Of a stretch of DNA of 22,377 nucleotides, positions 6,956 through 15,195 are shown piece by piece. The stretch spans positions 1 through 22,377 of the forward strand of contig JBCBST010000045.1 of the NCBI GenBank assembly GCA_039819115.1. The letters are read 5' to 3'. The number at the start of each line of letters is the position of its first letter. Within the stretch, counting starts at the first letter, position 1. The translations under genes and the position numbers were made by a program. The notes under the pieces were generated by a model. That model saw nothing but the letters and a program-made list of their open reading frames with translations. It made no database searches and was not told where the DNA came from. Origin of the DNA: JBCBST01 sp039819115 (GTDB lineage Bacteria > Bacteroidota > Rhodothermia > Balneolales > Balneolaceae).

Positions 6956-9778
6956 CTATCCCTCCAGATACGCCTTCAGATACGAACCGGTATAGCTTCC
7001 CTCTACCTGCATGACTTCTTCCGGAGTGCCTTCAGCTACAATTCTCCCCCCGCCAAAACCTCCTTCGGGTCCCACATCGATAATCCAATCGGCACACTTT
7101 ATCACATCCAGGTTGTGTTCAATGATAATCACCGAATGCCCCTGGTTCACCAATTCATTGAATGCGGTGAGTAATTTCGCCACATCCTCAAAATGAAGTC
7201 CTGTGGTGGGTTCATCAAAGAAATAGAGGGTGTGCTCCATGTTCGTCTTGCTCAGAAAACGAGCCAGTTTTACCCGCTGAGCCTCCCCTCCGGACAAGGT
7301 AGTGGCACTCTGACCCAGTTTAAGATAACCGAGTCCCACATCTTCCAGTGGCTGTAGTTTTTTGGCGATGGATGGTTCGTCCACAAAAAAGTCGATGGCT
7401 TCAGAAATGGGCATCTCCAGCACATCATGGATATTCTGACCCCGGTATTTCACCGCCAGAATGTCTTTCCGGTAGCGGGTACCTCCACAGGTTTCGCAGG
7501 TTAGTTCAATGTCGGCCATAAACTGCATTTCAATACGCTGTACCCCTTCACCCTGACAGGTTTCGCAGCGCCCACCCGGCACGTTAAAAGAGAAATGCCC
7601 GGGGGTATACCCCATAATCTTAGCCTGCTTGGTATTGGCAAATACATCGCGTATGCCGTCAAATGCCTTGGTATAGGTAGCCGGGTTAGAGCGGGAGGAA
7701 CGTCCGATGGGGCTTTGATCAACCATTTCAACATGATGAACGGCACTCATCCCCGATATATCCCGAAAGCGTCCCACTTTCTGGTTGTAGGTTCCGATGT
7801 GTTTCTGCACGCCTGCATAGAGGGTATCGTGTACCAGCGTGGACTTACCGGAACCGGATACGCCAGTTACCACCACCATCTTACCAAGTGGAAATTCGAC
7901 ATCCACATTTTTAAGGTTATGCTCCGACGCACCCTCAATCCGAATCGAACGGCCACTCCCTTTACGTCGCTTTTCGGGGACCTCTATTTGTTTCCGTCCA
8001 CTCAAAAATTTACCCGTCAGAGAATCGGCTTTCAGAAGTTCCTGGTATGTTCCATCAAATACGATTTCTCCGCCGTGTACCCCGGCAAAAGGACCGATAT
8101 CAATCACATTATCGGCGGCTTTCATCATATCTGGATCATGTTCCACCACCAACACGGTATTCCCGATATCGCGCAGAGACTCCAGGATAGAGATCAGACG
8201 ATCGTTATCCCGGGGATGTAATCCGATAGTGGGTTCGTCGAGTACATACAAACTTCCAATCAGCGAACTTCCTAATGCATTAGCCAGGCTGATCCGTTGG
8301 GATTCTCCTCCTGAAAGGGTATTGGCCAGTCGGTCCAGGGTGAGGTAATCCAGGCCCACTTCGTCCAGGTATTTGAGGCGCTTCTGAATTTCGTACAGAA
8401 TCTGCCCGGCCACTCCAATCTCAAATTCGCTTAGCTCGAGCTTATCGAAAAATTCGCGGGCATGGCGGATCGTTAGTTCAGATACTTCCCCAATGTGCAT
8501 GCCTCCCACTTTGATATAGAGGGCGTCTTTACGGATTCGATACCCCTCGCATTCGGGGCATCGGCTGTATCCGCGGTAGCGGGAATACAACACCCGCATA
8601 TGCACTTTATACGACTGGCTCTGGACTTCCTCAAAGAATTTCCATATTCCAATGTACTCGTCTTTTCCATACCAAATGATACGCTGGATCTCTTTGGGCA
8701 GATCGATGTAGGGCGTATCAATCGAAAACTTTTCACGGGATGCCACTTTGACCAAATCCCTGAGGTGCATCCCAAATTTTTGAGAAGTGAACGGAGCAAT
8801 GACTCCATCCCGAATGGTTTTTTCGGGGTTGGGAATCACCAGGTCTTCATCAATACCGGCCACCCGCCCAAAACCCTCACATCGCTTACAAGCTCCAAAC
8901 GGATTATTGAAAGAAAACATCTGAGGAGTCGGTTCAGTAAACTCCATTCCATCCATTTCAAACCGCTCGCTAAACGCCAGTTCTTCCCCATTCCTTATTT
9001 TGATGGAGCAACGTCCAGCTCCCTCCCGAAAGGCTGTTTCCAGCGATCCGGCAATGCGGGTTTGATTATCATCATCCTCTTTTTTGAGCTGAAGGCGATC
9101 TACCAGTACCCGGTACGGTTTGATGCTCTTTACTTTGGGAAGTTCATCTTCTGCGGTAAGGTCCAGCACCGATTCATCATTCAGGTTCAGTAACCGGGTG
9201 AACCCCTTTTCCTTCAGCACCTTAAGCTCATCAACGATCTTTTTCTTTTCGTGAGCAGGGATGGGAAACAGGATATAAAACCGGGTTCCTTCCTCCTGGT
9301 TTTCGGTAAGCTCGCGGATGACTGTTTTTGGCGAATCTTTAATCACCTGCTTTCCCGAGATGGGAGAAAAGGTTTTACCGATACGGGCATAGAGTAGCCG
9401 GAGGTAGTCGTAAATTTCGGTGGTGGTACCGACGGTAGAGCGAGGGTTGTTGGATGTGGTTTTTTGCTGAATGGCCATGGCCGGCGAAATGCCCTGCATA
9501 AAATCCACATCCGGTTTATCCATCCGTTCCAGGAACTGGCGGGCATAACTGGACAGGCTTTCTACATACCGACGTTGCCCCTCAGCATAAATCGTGTCGA
9601 ATGCGAGACTGGATTTCCCGGAGCCCGAAACACCGGTAACTACCGTGAGTTTGTTGCGGGGAATCTCTACATCAACATTTTTAAGATTGTGCGTACGGGC
9701 CCCTCGTATAATGATGGGGCGCTCTAATTCAGTATCTTTTTTCTGTTCGGAAACCGTAGTGGATTGGGGCATGGACAT
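6956..9778 (-). CDS. uvrA: UvrABC excinuclease subunit A
   Basis: A 940-residue DNA-damage sensor ATPase of nucleotide excision repair, cytosolic, partner of UvrB. It holds two ABC modules: Walker A GVSGSGKSS (49-57) and a second GVSGSGKST near residue 640; signatures TLSGGESQR and TLSGGEAQR; Walker B regions LYVLDEPTIGLH and LYFFDEPTTGLH. The DNA-binding C-terminal zinc finger is intact (GRCETCQG near 737 and CETCGG near 762), and CPECEG (about 406) is present. In the first zinc finger the leading CxxC is lost: FEMDGM stands where E. coli has ACPICG, while GACKRCEG remains. I recall this as typical of Bacteroidota UvrA, so it is a lineage trait and not a defect. The start is ATG 9778, or possibly 9772. 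A terminator from the upstream gene isolates it, so it should have its own promoter in 9779-9841. Confidence 0.98.
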   Translation of the reverse strand: MSMPQSTTVSEQKKDTELERPIIIRGARTHNLKNVDVEIPRNKLTVVTGVSGSGKSSLAFDTIYAEGQRRYVESLSSYARQFLERMDKPDVDFMQGISPAMAIQQKTTSNNPRSTVGTTTEIYDYLRLLYARIGKTFSPISGKQVIKDSPKTVIRELTENQEEGTRFYILFPIPAHEKKKIVDELKVLKEKGFTRLLNLNDESVLDLTAEDELPKVKSIKPYRVLVDRLQLKKEDDDNQTRIAGSLETAFREGAGRCSIKIRNGEELAFSERFEMDGMEFTEPTPQMFSFNNPFGACKRCEGFGRVAGIDEDLVIPNPEKTIRDGVIAPFTSQKFGMHLRDLVKVASREKFSIDTPYIDLPKEIQRIIWYGKDEYIGIWKFFEEVQSQSYKVHMRVLYSRYRGYSRCPECEGYRIRKDALYIKVGGMHIGEVSELTIRHAREFFDKLELSEFEIGVAGQILYEIQKRLKYLDEVGLDYLTLDRLANTLSGGESQRISLANALGSSLIGSLYVLDEPTIGLHPRDNDRLISILESLRDIGNTVLVVEHDPDMMKAADNVIDIGPFAGVHGGEIVFDGTYQELLKADSLTGKFLSGRKQIEVPEKRRKGSGRSIRIEGASEHNLKNVDVEFPLGKMVVVTGVSGSGKSTLVHDTLYAGVQKHIGTYNQKVGRFRDISGMSAVHHVEMVDQSPIGRSSRSNPATYTKAFDGIRDVFANTKQAKIMGYTPGHFSFNVPGGRCETCQGEGVQRIEMQFMADIELTCETCGGTRYRKDILAVKYRGQNIHDVLEMPISEAIDFFVDEPSIAKKLQPLEDVGLGYLKLGQSATTLSGGEAQRVKLARFLSKTNMEHTLYFFDEPTTGLHFEDVAKLLTAFNELVNQGHSVIIIEHNLDVIKCADWIIDVGPEGGFGGGRIVAEGTPEEVMQVEGSYTGSYLKAYLEG

Positions 9779-9792
9779 TCAGCCAAGGGGTA

Positions 9793-9817
9793 AACCGGAA
9801 GGTACACATTTCCGGTT
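9793..9817. promoter_or_regulatory. 25-bp inverted repeat upstream of uvrA, possible operator or 5' UTR hairpin
   Basis: Two perfect 8-bp arms, AACCGGAA and TTCCGGTT, are separated by 9 nt. The repeat lies 15-39 nt before the uvrA ATG and downstream of the previous gene's terminator, which confines the uvrA promoter to about 60 bp. It must therefore overlap the promoter or sit in the leader. No T-run follows it on either strand, so it is not an intrinsic terminator. A binding site for a dimeric repressor is inferred. Confidence 0.5.
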
Positions 9818-9841
9818 GGTTGTGGATGAATTCTTTTAAAC

Positions 9842-9870
9842 AAAAAAAGCGAGGGAAATCAATCCCTCGC
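9842..9870 (-). terminator. Rho-independent terminator of the DUF4097 gene
   Basis: On the minus strand an 8-bp stem, GCGAGGGA / TCCCTCGC, with a 6-nt loop is followed directly by seven T residues. It begins 36 nt after the stop codon of the DUF4097 gene. This is the clearest terminator in the window. Confidence 0.87.
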
Positions 9871-9906
9871 CTCTGGAAATTGGAGTATTTGCTCTTCGAT
9901 AGGTTC

Positions 9907-10848
9907 TTAGAGGTAATTCAGGCGAACGGAGCCCCCGCTGGTTCGGGCACTGATACGGGTACCTCCACCATTCATTTTTCCGGAAATCTCGTCTTTTTCA
10001 TATTCGCCATTAAAATTCTTTAGATCGGCGCGTACACGACCTCCGTCCAGCTCCAGATCGTATCCACCCTGTTCGGGTACCACAATATTAATGCTGCCAC
10101 CAGACGTGCGCAGTTCGATGTAATCATCAGGGTTTACCACTTCGGCGTTAATGCTTCCACCGCTGGTTCGGGCCGATAGATTACCTCTGATGCCTTCAGC
10201 TGTGATGCTGCCACCACTGGTGCTCACATCCACATCACCCGTTACATTACGAGCAACAATCTTGCCCCCACTGGTTCGGGCCTGCACTTTTCCTGATATC
10301 TGCTCCATGGTCATGCTACCACCACTGGTTCTCAGATCCAGTCGTCCGGCAATGGCTGTTGCCTTAACACTGCCGCCGCTGGTGCGTGCTTCCTGATCGC
10401 CATTCATGTTATCCATGACAATACTGCCACCGCTTGTACTCAGATTGGTGGTCGTATTTACCGGGGCGTACACGACAAATGAGACCGAATAGTTGTTGTT
10501 ATTCCATCCCCACCGATCATTGCCTTTACGCTTGGCTTCGGCAATAACACGGTTTCCACGTTGTACGATAGACAGCTCGTAATCTTTGAGATCAATATCG
10601 TCTTCAGAATAGTATCGGTTGCGTTTACGTACAAACACCTGGACTTCTACTTCCGATTTGTTCGTACCAATTACGCGGATAAAACCACCGGATGTGGTCA
10701 CTTCGACTTCGGCATTTCCGGAAGTCTCAAACGTTCGGATTTTATAGGCATCAGACGCTTCCTGAGCCATTAATGATCCGGCAAATAAAATAAGTGCGCA
10801 TAAAAACGCAGCGAAAAGGAGTTGGGATTTTAGATTATGAACATTCAT
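9907..10848 (-). CDS. DUF4097 family secreted beta-solenoid protein
   Basis: A 313-residue exported protein. Residues 1-28 form a signal peptide ending AGSLMA|Q. The DUF4097 family ('putative adhesin') is built of short strands with a recurring [ST]SGGxI turn. Here TSGG occurs nine times, at residues 52, 138, 156, 174, 192, 210, 228, 248 and 303; six of these are spaced exactly 18 residues apart, as expected of a regular beta-helix coil. An N-terminal beta domain (about 45-130) with FIRVIGTNKSEVEVQVFVRK precedes the coil stack, and the chain ends SGGSVRLNYL. No catalytic residues are apparent; a periplasmic or surface structural or adhesive role is inferred. The minus-strand leader has AGGA about 8 nt before ATG, a modest ribosome site. 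It is transcribed alone, ended by the terminator at 9842-9870. Confidence 0.88.
   Translation of the reverse strand: MNVHNLKSQLLFAAFLCALILFAGSLMAQEASDAYKIRTFETSGNAEVEVTTSGGFIRVIGTNKSEVEVQVFVRKRNRYYSEDDIDLKDYELSIVQRGNRVIAEAKRKGNDRWGWNNNNYSVSFVVYAPVNTTTNLSTSGGSIVMDNMNGDQEARTSGGSVKATAIAGRLDLRTSGGSMTMEQISGKVQARTSGGKIVARNVTGDVDVSTSGGSITAEGIRGNLSARTSGGSINAEVVNPDDYIELRTSGGSINIVVPEQGGYDLELDGGRVRADLKNFNGEYEKDEISGKMNGGGTRISARTSGGSVRLNYL
10156..10437 (-). repeat. 54-bp period coding repeat (18-residue solenoid coils)
   Basis: Six TSGG-encoding units follow each other at an exact 54-nt period within the DUF4097 gene, with related but not identical DNA. The first and last codon blocks correspond to protein residues 138 and 231. 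The pattern is protein-structural and not a mobile or CRISPR repeat. Confidence 0.8.
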
Positions 10849-10962
10849 GGTGTTCCTATCGGTTGGTTAAGCTCAGCCACCTACGTGGGCATGGGATTAG
10901 GGTTTCATTTTTTGTTAGACGTTGTAAACCGCAATCCGTTACACGGGGTTGGAATGATGAGG

Positions 10963-10968
10963 TATAAT
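10963..10968 (+). promoter_or_regulatory. Candidate -10 element of the proline dehydrogenase gene
   Basis: TATAAT, followed by TG, lies 42 nt before the ATG at 11011, a sensible leader length. No good -35 hexamer or Bacteroidota TTG element sits at the right distance, so it is only a candidate. Confidence 0.25.
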
Positions 10969-11010
10969 TGAGAATTAACTACCTTCGTCTACTTTAAAAA
11001 TCCGTTGACT

Positions 11011-11862
11011 ATGAAATTGCCTTTTATACTCGCAAAGCGGTTTGTTGCTGGAGAGTCTTTTGAGGACTCTGTACCCAAGGTTCAGTACCTGAACGATAAA
11101 AACCTGAAGCTTACACTCGACCTGTTAGGTGAGAATGTAAAAGACCGGGCTACCGCCGACGCTACCGTTGATGCTTACATCGAACTGTTACATGGAATAC
11201 ATACCCAGGGCCTGATCAGCAGCATTTCGATCAAGCTCACGATGATGGGACTGGATATCGATCATGATTACTGCAGCGATAACCTGTTCCGGCTGATGGA
11301 AGTAGCTAAAGAGCATAATCAATTTGTCCGCATTGACATGGAGGGCTCTCCGTATACCCAACGCACCATCGACATATTTAAAGCGGCATTTAAAGAATAT
11401 GGCTCTCATGTGGGCATTGTGCTGCAAGCTATGCTTCATCGAACCAAACAGGATGTGATTGAACTGGCTGAAACCGGTGCCGACATACGATTGGTGAAGG
11501 GTGCCTATGGAGAACCAGCGGATATAGCCCTGAAAGAAATGCCGGCTATCCGCGAATCGTATAAAGAATCCGCAAAAATTCTATTGGAGAAAACATCGTT
11601 TCCAAGGTTTGGATCCCACGATGATGAGCTGTTAACCTGGCTGCGGGACTACACCAATAAGAACAACATCCCGAAAGACCGGTACGAAATCCAAATGCTC
11701 TACGGATTACGTGAAGAAACCATGGTACGCCTTACCCAGGAAGGACACTGCACCCGAGTGTATGTTCCCTTTGGCACCGATTGGTTTCCTTACTTCAGCC
11801 GACGATTAATGGAGCGAAAAGAGAATATCTGGTTTGCTCTAAGTACCTCGTTTAAGAAATGA
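11011..11862 (+). CDS. Proline dehydrogenase (FAD-dependent, monofunctional)
   Basis: A 283-residue TIM-barrel flavoenzyme that oxidises L-proline to pyrroline-5-carboxylate, the first step of proline catabolism, normally passing electrons to the quinone pool at the inner membrane. Motifs in order are SISIKLT (71-77), VRIDMEGS (106-113), LQAMLHRT (138-145), RLVKGAY (160-166), EIQMLYGLR (226-234) and the family signature YVPFGTDWFPYFSRRLMER (251-269), whose Arg264-Arg265 bind the proline carboxylate in characterised PRODHs. The length matches monofunctional bacterial enzymes. The frame opens with a TTG at 11005, but ATG 11011 gives the natural N-terminus. A P5C dehydrogenase, the usual partner, is not in the window. 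It is divergent from the DUF4097 gene across 162 nt. Confidence 0.95.
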   Translation: MKLPFILAKRFVAGESFEDSVPKVQYLNDKNLKLTLDLLGENVKDRATADATVDAYIELLHGIHTQGLISSISIKLTMMGLDIDHDYCSDNLFRLMEVAKEHNQFVRIDMEGSPYTQRTIDIFKAAFKEYGSHVGIVLQAMLHRTKQDVIELAETGADIRLVKGAYGEPADIALKEMPAIRESYKESAKILLEKTSFPRFGSHDDELLTWLRDYTNKNNIPKDRYEIQMLYGLREETMVRLTQEGHCTRVYVPFGTDWFPYFSRRLMERKENIWFALSTSFKK

Positions 11863-11929
11863 TGGGAAGAGGGTTAAATCCTTAATCCGTAGTACGATCG
11901 TTTTTTGATATTCACGTCAAATCCCCTTC

Positions 11930-12307
11930 ATGGATAGCATTTATCCTTTCCAGACCGTGCTCATCTCTGCACTTTTCCTGGTTGCAGGTATCGCGCATTT
12001 TATATTTCCTGATCCTTATCTAAAGGTGATGCCTGCTTACATCCCGCAACCTAAAGCGATGGTGTTTTGGAGTGGAGTAGCTGAAGTTGCCGGCGGGTCA
12101 GGGTTTTTCTTTCAGCCAACACGAACCGCCGCCACACTCGGGTTGCTTCTTTTGCTCCTTGCTGTTCTTCCGGCCAATGTTGAGATGCTGCGACAGGAAC
12201 AGCGTGGCAAAAACAGGAGGTTTGTGGTCATTCTCCTCGCTCTTCGCATCCCCCTGCAATTTGTGCTCATGTGGTGGATATGGAGTATCGGTTGGGTCAC
12301 TTCCTGA
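11930..12307 (+). CDS. DoxX-like small membrane protein
   Basis: A 125-residue inner-membrane protein with four predicted helices (about 9-27, 44-62, 66-84 and 98-121). It carries the DoxX-like pattern: FLVAGIAHFIFPDPYLKVMP near the start, WSGVAEVAGG in helix 2, then a Gly/Leu-rich helix and AVLPANVEML. The family is widespread and mostly uncharacterised; some members are linked to quinone or thiol redox chemistry, but no catalytic residue pins that down here. It follows proline dehydrogenase on the same strand after a 67-nt gap and precedes the metallopeptidase gene after 57 nt, so co-transcription is possible but unproven. Confidence 0.82.
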   Translation: MDSIYPFQTVLISALFLVAGIAHFIFPDPYLKVMPAYIPQPKAMVFWSGVAEVAGGSGFFFQPTRTAATLGLLLLLLAVLPANVEMLRQEQRGKNRRFVVILLALRIPLQFVLMWWIWSIGWVTS

Positions 12308-12364
12308 TTTTTCAGCCAGGAATACAGAATTGATGTTATCTTTACCCAAGTTTAATCCCTTCGT

Positions 12365-14494
12365 TTGAAAACACTCCTTATCCGTGCCTTGCTCGTCATA
12401 GCCGGAAGCAGTCTGCTGCTCTTCGTTCCTTTGGTACGGGATCTTCACTTTGAATCGGCCATGCTTGCGGGTATCGTGGGTTGCCTGGGCGCCGGGGTTT
12501 TCCTTTCCCGAAAAAAGAGAGGGTCAGATCTCCTTACTACGCTTCGTTGGCTTGGTTGGATGTATATCGCAGCTTTGCCTTTGGGTGTATATGGATGGAT
12601 AGCAGGATGTTTATCTATGGATGGAGCTGCCTTCTGGGTCTTAACTCCTCTGCCTTCTGTATTCTTTGGTTCGGCAGTAGGTCGGTGTGTCCGTGAGTTC
12701 AGATGGCCGTATCCTGTTGTCATCACCCTGGGTATCCTGTTATCTGTTGGTATTGGTGGGTTGCTGCTGGAGTTTCTTACCCTTCCACAGGTTTACTTTT
12801 TCAATCATGTATGGGGCACCTGGCCGGGTCCCATTTATGACGAGACCGTTCGTGTAACCTCGTCTTACTTATTCTTTCGATGGCTGACCCTGGTTTGGAT
12901 CATACTGCTTTGGGTGATACCCGAATGGAGCACATCAACCCAGACCAAAGCCCTGACCGCTATCGCACTGGTTTCGTTATGTCTTAGCTACCTGAACCTG
13001 GATGAAATGGGGATCATCACCCCGCGCGAGCGCCTGAAGACCGTGCTCTCTGCTCATGGTCCTGCCGGAAATGTCACCCTTTATGCCGATCCTAATGCCT
13101 TTTCGGAACAGGAACAAAAGTACTGGAGCGCAAAACATGCCTTTTATTTTGATCAGATTATCCGTCAGCTGGAGATCGATAATTCCAACGCGTTTGACAT
13201 AGAAAGCTATCTGTATGCACACGCCTGGCAAAAGAAAACACTGGTAGGTGCTAAGTTTACCAGTTACGTTCCCATTTGGCTGGAGCAGGATCAGTTGCAC
13301 ATGGAGAAACAGGCCCTCCCAGCTGTACTTAAGCATGAACTGGTACATGCTGTTTCCAAGCAATTTGGAAATGCCCTGTTTCATGGGTCTGGTAGCATGG
13401 GCATGATTGAAGGTATTGCTGAAGGTATAGCAAAGGATGCCTCCCCCCAATCCACGCTTCACCAGATTATAGCTGCCGAGAAACCCTTTCCATCAGCCCG
13501 TGATATGCGCGCTGCGTTCTCTTTTGCGGGGTTTTATTCAGGAGCTTCTGCCATCAGCTACACCACCGCCGGATCGTTCGTGGAATTTCTGATGTCCGAA
13601 TACCCCGTTTCCACGCTTAAAGAAGCTTACAGATCCGGAGATATTGAACAGGCCTATGAACGGAGTTTCGAACAACTCGTTGAGGAGTGGCATATGGTGC
13701 TGGAGCGCACTCCAATCGATAGCACGGATCGTGCCGTGTCAGAGTTTGTATTCGCACAACGTTCCTTATTTCAAAAGTCGTGTCCGCATGCCGTTTCGGA
13801 GAGCTGGGAATTATGGGATGAGGCTCAGTTCCATGCTACGGAAAAGGATACTGCCAAGACCTTTCAATCACTGGAAGCCTTACTCCGGCTTGAACCAGAT
13901 AATGAACTGGTTAAACGGGAGTTTGTTCGCACCGCACTGCAATTGGGCCGGACTAAGGAAGGATTAGAGGTCTTTTCTTCCTCCGATACCCTGCTTACCC
14001 TGAGCATACTAAAAGCCGATGCCCTCTTCTTACACGGCTCGGAGAGTGAGGCCATCGTATTACTCGATTCCCTTGCACCACTGATAGCTGCCCGATCGTC
14101 GCGCAATTTTAAATACTCTCTCGACCTAAGGGCTGATTCTGCAACCTGGACACATCACCTGAACCGGCGCTACAAAAACCAGTTACCTTTATTAGATGCT
14201 TTCCAGGGCATCAATAATCCCAATCAAATGCTTGATCTCAGTAAAGCACTCGAACTTGAACAGGATTCCTTATTTGTGGCCTACACGGCCGAAATCAAGA
14301 ATCTTGCCTTAGATTGGTTTGATCTGTCGATAGCCGTTATTGACCGGCTGGTTTTCTTAGAACAGTTTGAACAAGCTCAACAATGGATCGATCTGCTTTC
14401 TCCCCAGCCGTTGCGCCTTCGATATAGAGAACGGCTAAATGAACAGCAAGAATGGCTCCGTTTTGTGATGAATCACTCCTCTTTTTTTAAGTAA
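12365..14494 (+). CDS. Membrane-anchored gluzincin-type metallopeptidase with C-terminal helical repeats
   Basis: A 709-residue protein in three parts. Residues 1-211 hold six or seven hydrophobic segments, starting with LLIRALLVIAGSSLLLFVPL. Residues about 235-460 hold a peptidase-MA-like domain: VLKHELVHAV gives the zinc ligands H324 and H328 with catalytic E325, and GMIEGIAEGIA about 21 residues later gives the third ligand (E349, possibly E353), the usual gluzincin spacing. Residues about 485-700 are helical with TPR-like pairs, for example AKTFQSLEALLRLEPDN. The start must be TTG at 12365: the frame has a stop four codons upstream and the next Met (33) would remove the first helix. Both catalytic and ligand residues are present, so it should be active; the substrate and the side of the membrane are unknown. 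Confidence 0.8.
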   Translation: MKTLLIRALLVIAGSSLLLFVPLVRDLHFESAMLAGIVGCLGAGVFLSRKKRGSDLLTTLRWLGWMYIAALPLGVYGWIAGCLSMDGAAFWVLTPLPSVFFGSAVGRCVREFRWPYPVVITLGILLSVGIGGLLLEFLTLPQVYFFNHVWGTWPGPIYDETVRVTSSYLFFRWLTLVWIILLWVIPEWSTSTQTKALTAIALVSLCLSYLNLDEMGIITPRERLKTVLSAHGPAGNVTLYADPNAFSEQEQKYWSAKHAFYFDQIIRQLEIDNSNAFDIESYLYAHAWQKKTLVGAKFTSYVPIWLEQDQLHMEKQALPAVLKHELVHAVSKQFGNALFHGSGSMGMIEGIAEGIAKDASPQSTLHQIIAAEKPFPSARDMRAAFSFAGFYSGASAISYTTAGSFVEFLMSEYPVSTLKEAYRSGDIEQAYERSFEQLVEEWHMVLERTPIDSTDRAVSEFVFAQRSLFQKSCPHAVSESWELWDEAQFHATEKDTAKTFQSLEALLRLEPDNELVKREFVRTALQLGRTKEGLEVFSSSDTLLTLSILKADALFLHGSESEAIVLLDSLAPLIAARSSRNFKYSLDLRADSATWTHHLNRRYKNQLPLLDAFQGINNPNQMLDLSKALELEQDSLFVAYTAEIKNLALDWFDLSIAVIDRLVFLEQFEQAQQWIDLLSPQPLRLRYRERLNEQQEWLRFVMNHSSFFK

Positions 14495-14526
14495 TATTGC
14501 ACCCTGCACCAACGAATGTACGACCT

Positions 14527-15195
14527 ATGAACGACGCACCTTTTGTTCCCCATTCTGATTTTATACACCGGCCGGTTGAGGAAATGACTCAACGCGCTGC
14601 TGATTTTTTTGAACTGATGACTTCTCGCCGGACGGTTCGGGAGTTTTCCGATCAACCCGTTCCCAGATCGGTCATTGAAGATTGTATCAAAACCGCAGGA
14701 AGAGCACCAAACGGAGCGAATAAACAACCCTGGCATTTTGCTGTGATTGAATCGGCCGAAGCAAAGAAAACCATCCGGGAAGCGGCAGAAGAGGAAGAAC
14801 GGGAGTTTTATCACCGGCGGGCCCCGCAGGATTGGCTGGACGACCTGAAGCCATTCGCTACAAATGAACACAAGCCTTTTCTTGAAACGGCACCTTACCT
14901 GATTGCTATTTTTTCCCAGAGCTTTGGCCTGACCGAAGCTGGAGAAAAGGAAAAACATTACTATGTGAAGGAATCGATCGGAATAGCGACCGGTATGCTG
15001 ATCACAGCTTTACATTATGCCGGATTGGCTACGCTCACACATACGCCAAGCCCTATGGGATTTCTGAATAAGCTCTGCGGTCGCCCTGATTCAGAAAAAC
15101 CCTTCCTGCTGCTGGTGGTTGGGTACCCGAAAGAAGGAGTGCAGGTACCCGATATCGAAAAGAAACGTCTGGACGAAATTGCCAGCTTTCTTTAG
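14527..15195 (+). CDS. Nitroreductase-fold flavoprotein, iodotyrosine deiodinase (IYD)-like
   Basis: A 222-residue FMN-dependent nitroreductase-fold protein. SRRTVREF (33-40) and PNGANKQPW (61-69) bind the flavin phosphate and ring in this fold. It resembles the iodotyrosine deiodinase branch more than generic nitroreductases: EEEEREFYHRR (88-98), DLKPFATNEHKPFLETAP (106-123), HYYVKESIGIATGML (144-158) and the C-terminal VGYPKEGVQVPDIEKKRLDEI (198-218, shown in parts). Residues Glu91, Tyr95 and Lys116 align with human IYD Glu157, Tyr161 and Lys182, the triad that clasps iodotyrosine. Reductive dehalogenation of halotyrosines is therefore plausible; a bacterial homologue from Haliscomenobacter is known to do it. 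The frame opens at TTG 14497, but ATG 14527 is preferred. The stop overlaps the convergent oxidase gene by 4 bp (TTAG). Confidence 0.82.
   Translation: MNDAPFVPHSDFIHRPVEEMTQRAADFFELMTSRRTVREFSDQPVPRSVIEDCIKTAGRAPNGANKQPWHFAVIESAEAKKTIREAAEEEEREFYHRRAPQDWLDDLKPFATNEHKPFLETAPYLIAIFSQSFGLTEAGEKEKHYYVKESIGIATGMLITALHYAGLATLTHTPSPMGFLNKLCGRPDSEKPFLLLVVGYPKEGVQVPDIEKKRLDEIASFL

Noticed and set aside
7595..8221. Plus-strand open frame of 208 codons
   Set aside because: Also antisense to uvrA; composition is that of a reverse-strand shadow.
8495..9193. Plus-strand open frame of 232 codons
   Set aside because: It lies wholly inside uvrA on the other strand, has no domain-like features, and uvrA is unambiguous.
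10151..10450. Regularly spaced similar units that might be a CRISPR array
   Set aside because: They are in frame in a coding sequence, the units are diverged, the 54-nt period has no spacer/repeat split, and no cas gene is present.
12098..12726. Minus-strand open frames over the DoxX-like gene and the start of the peptidase gene
   Set aside because: Shadows of plus-strand genes with clear membrane-protein features; the products are low-complexity and polar.
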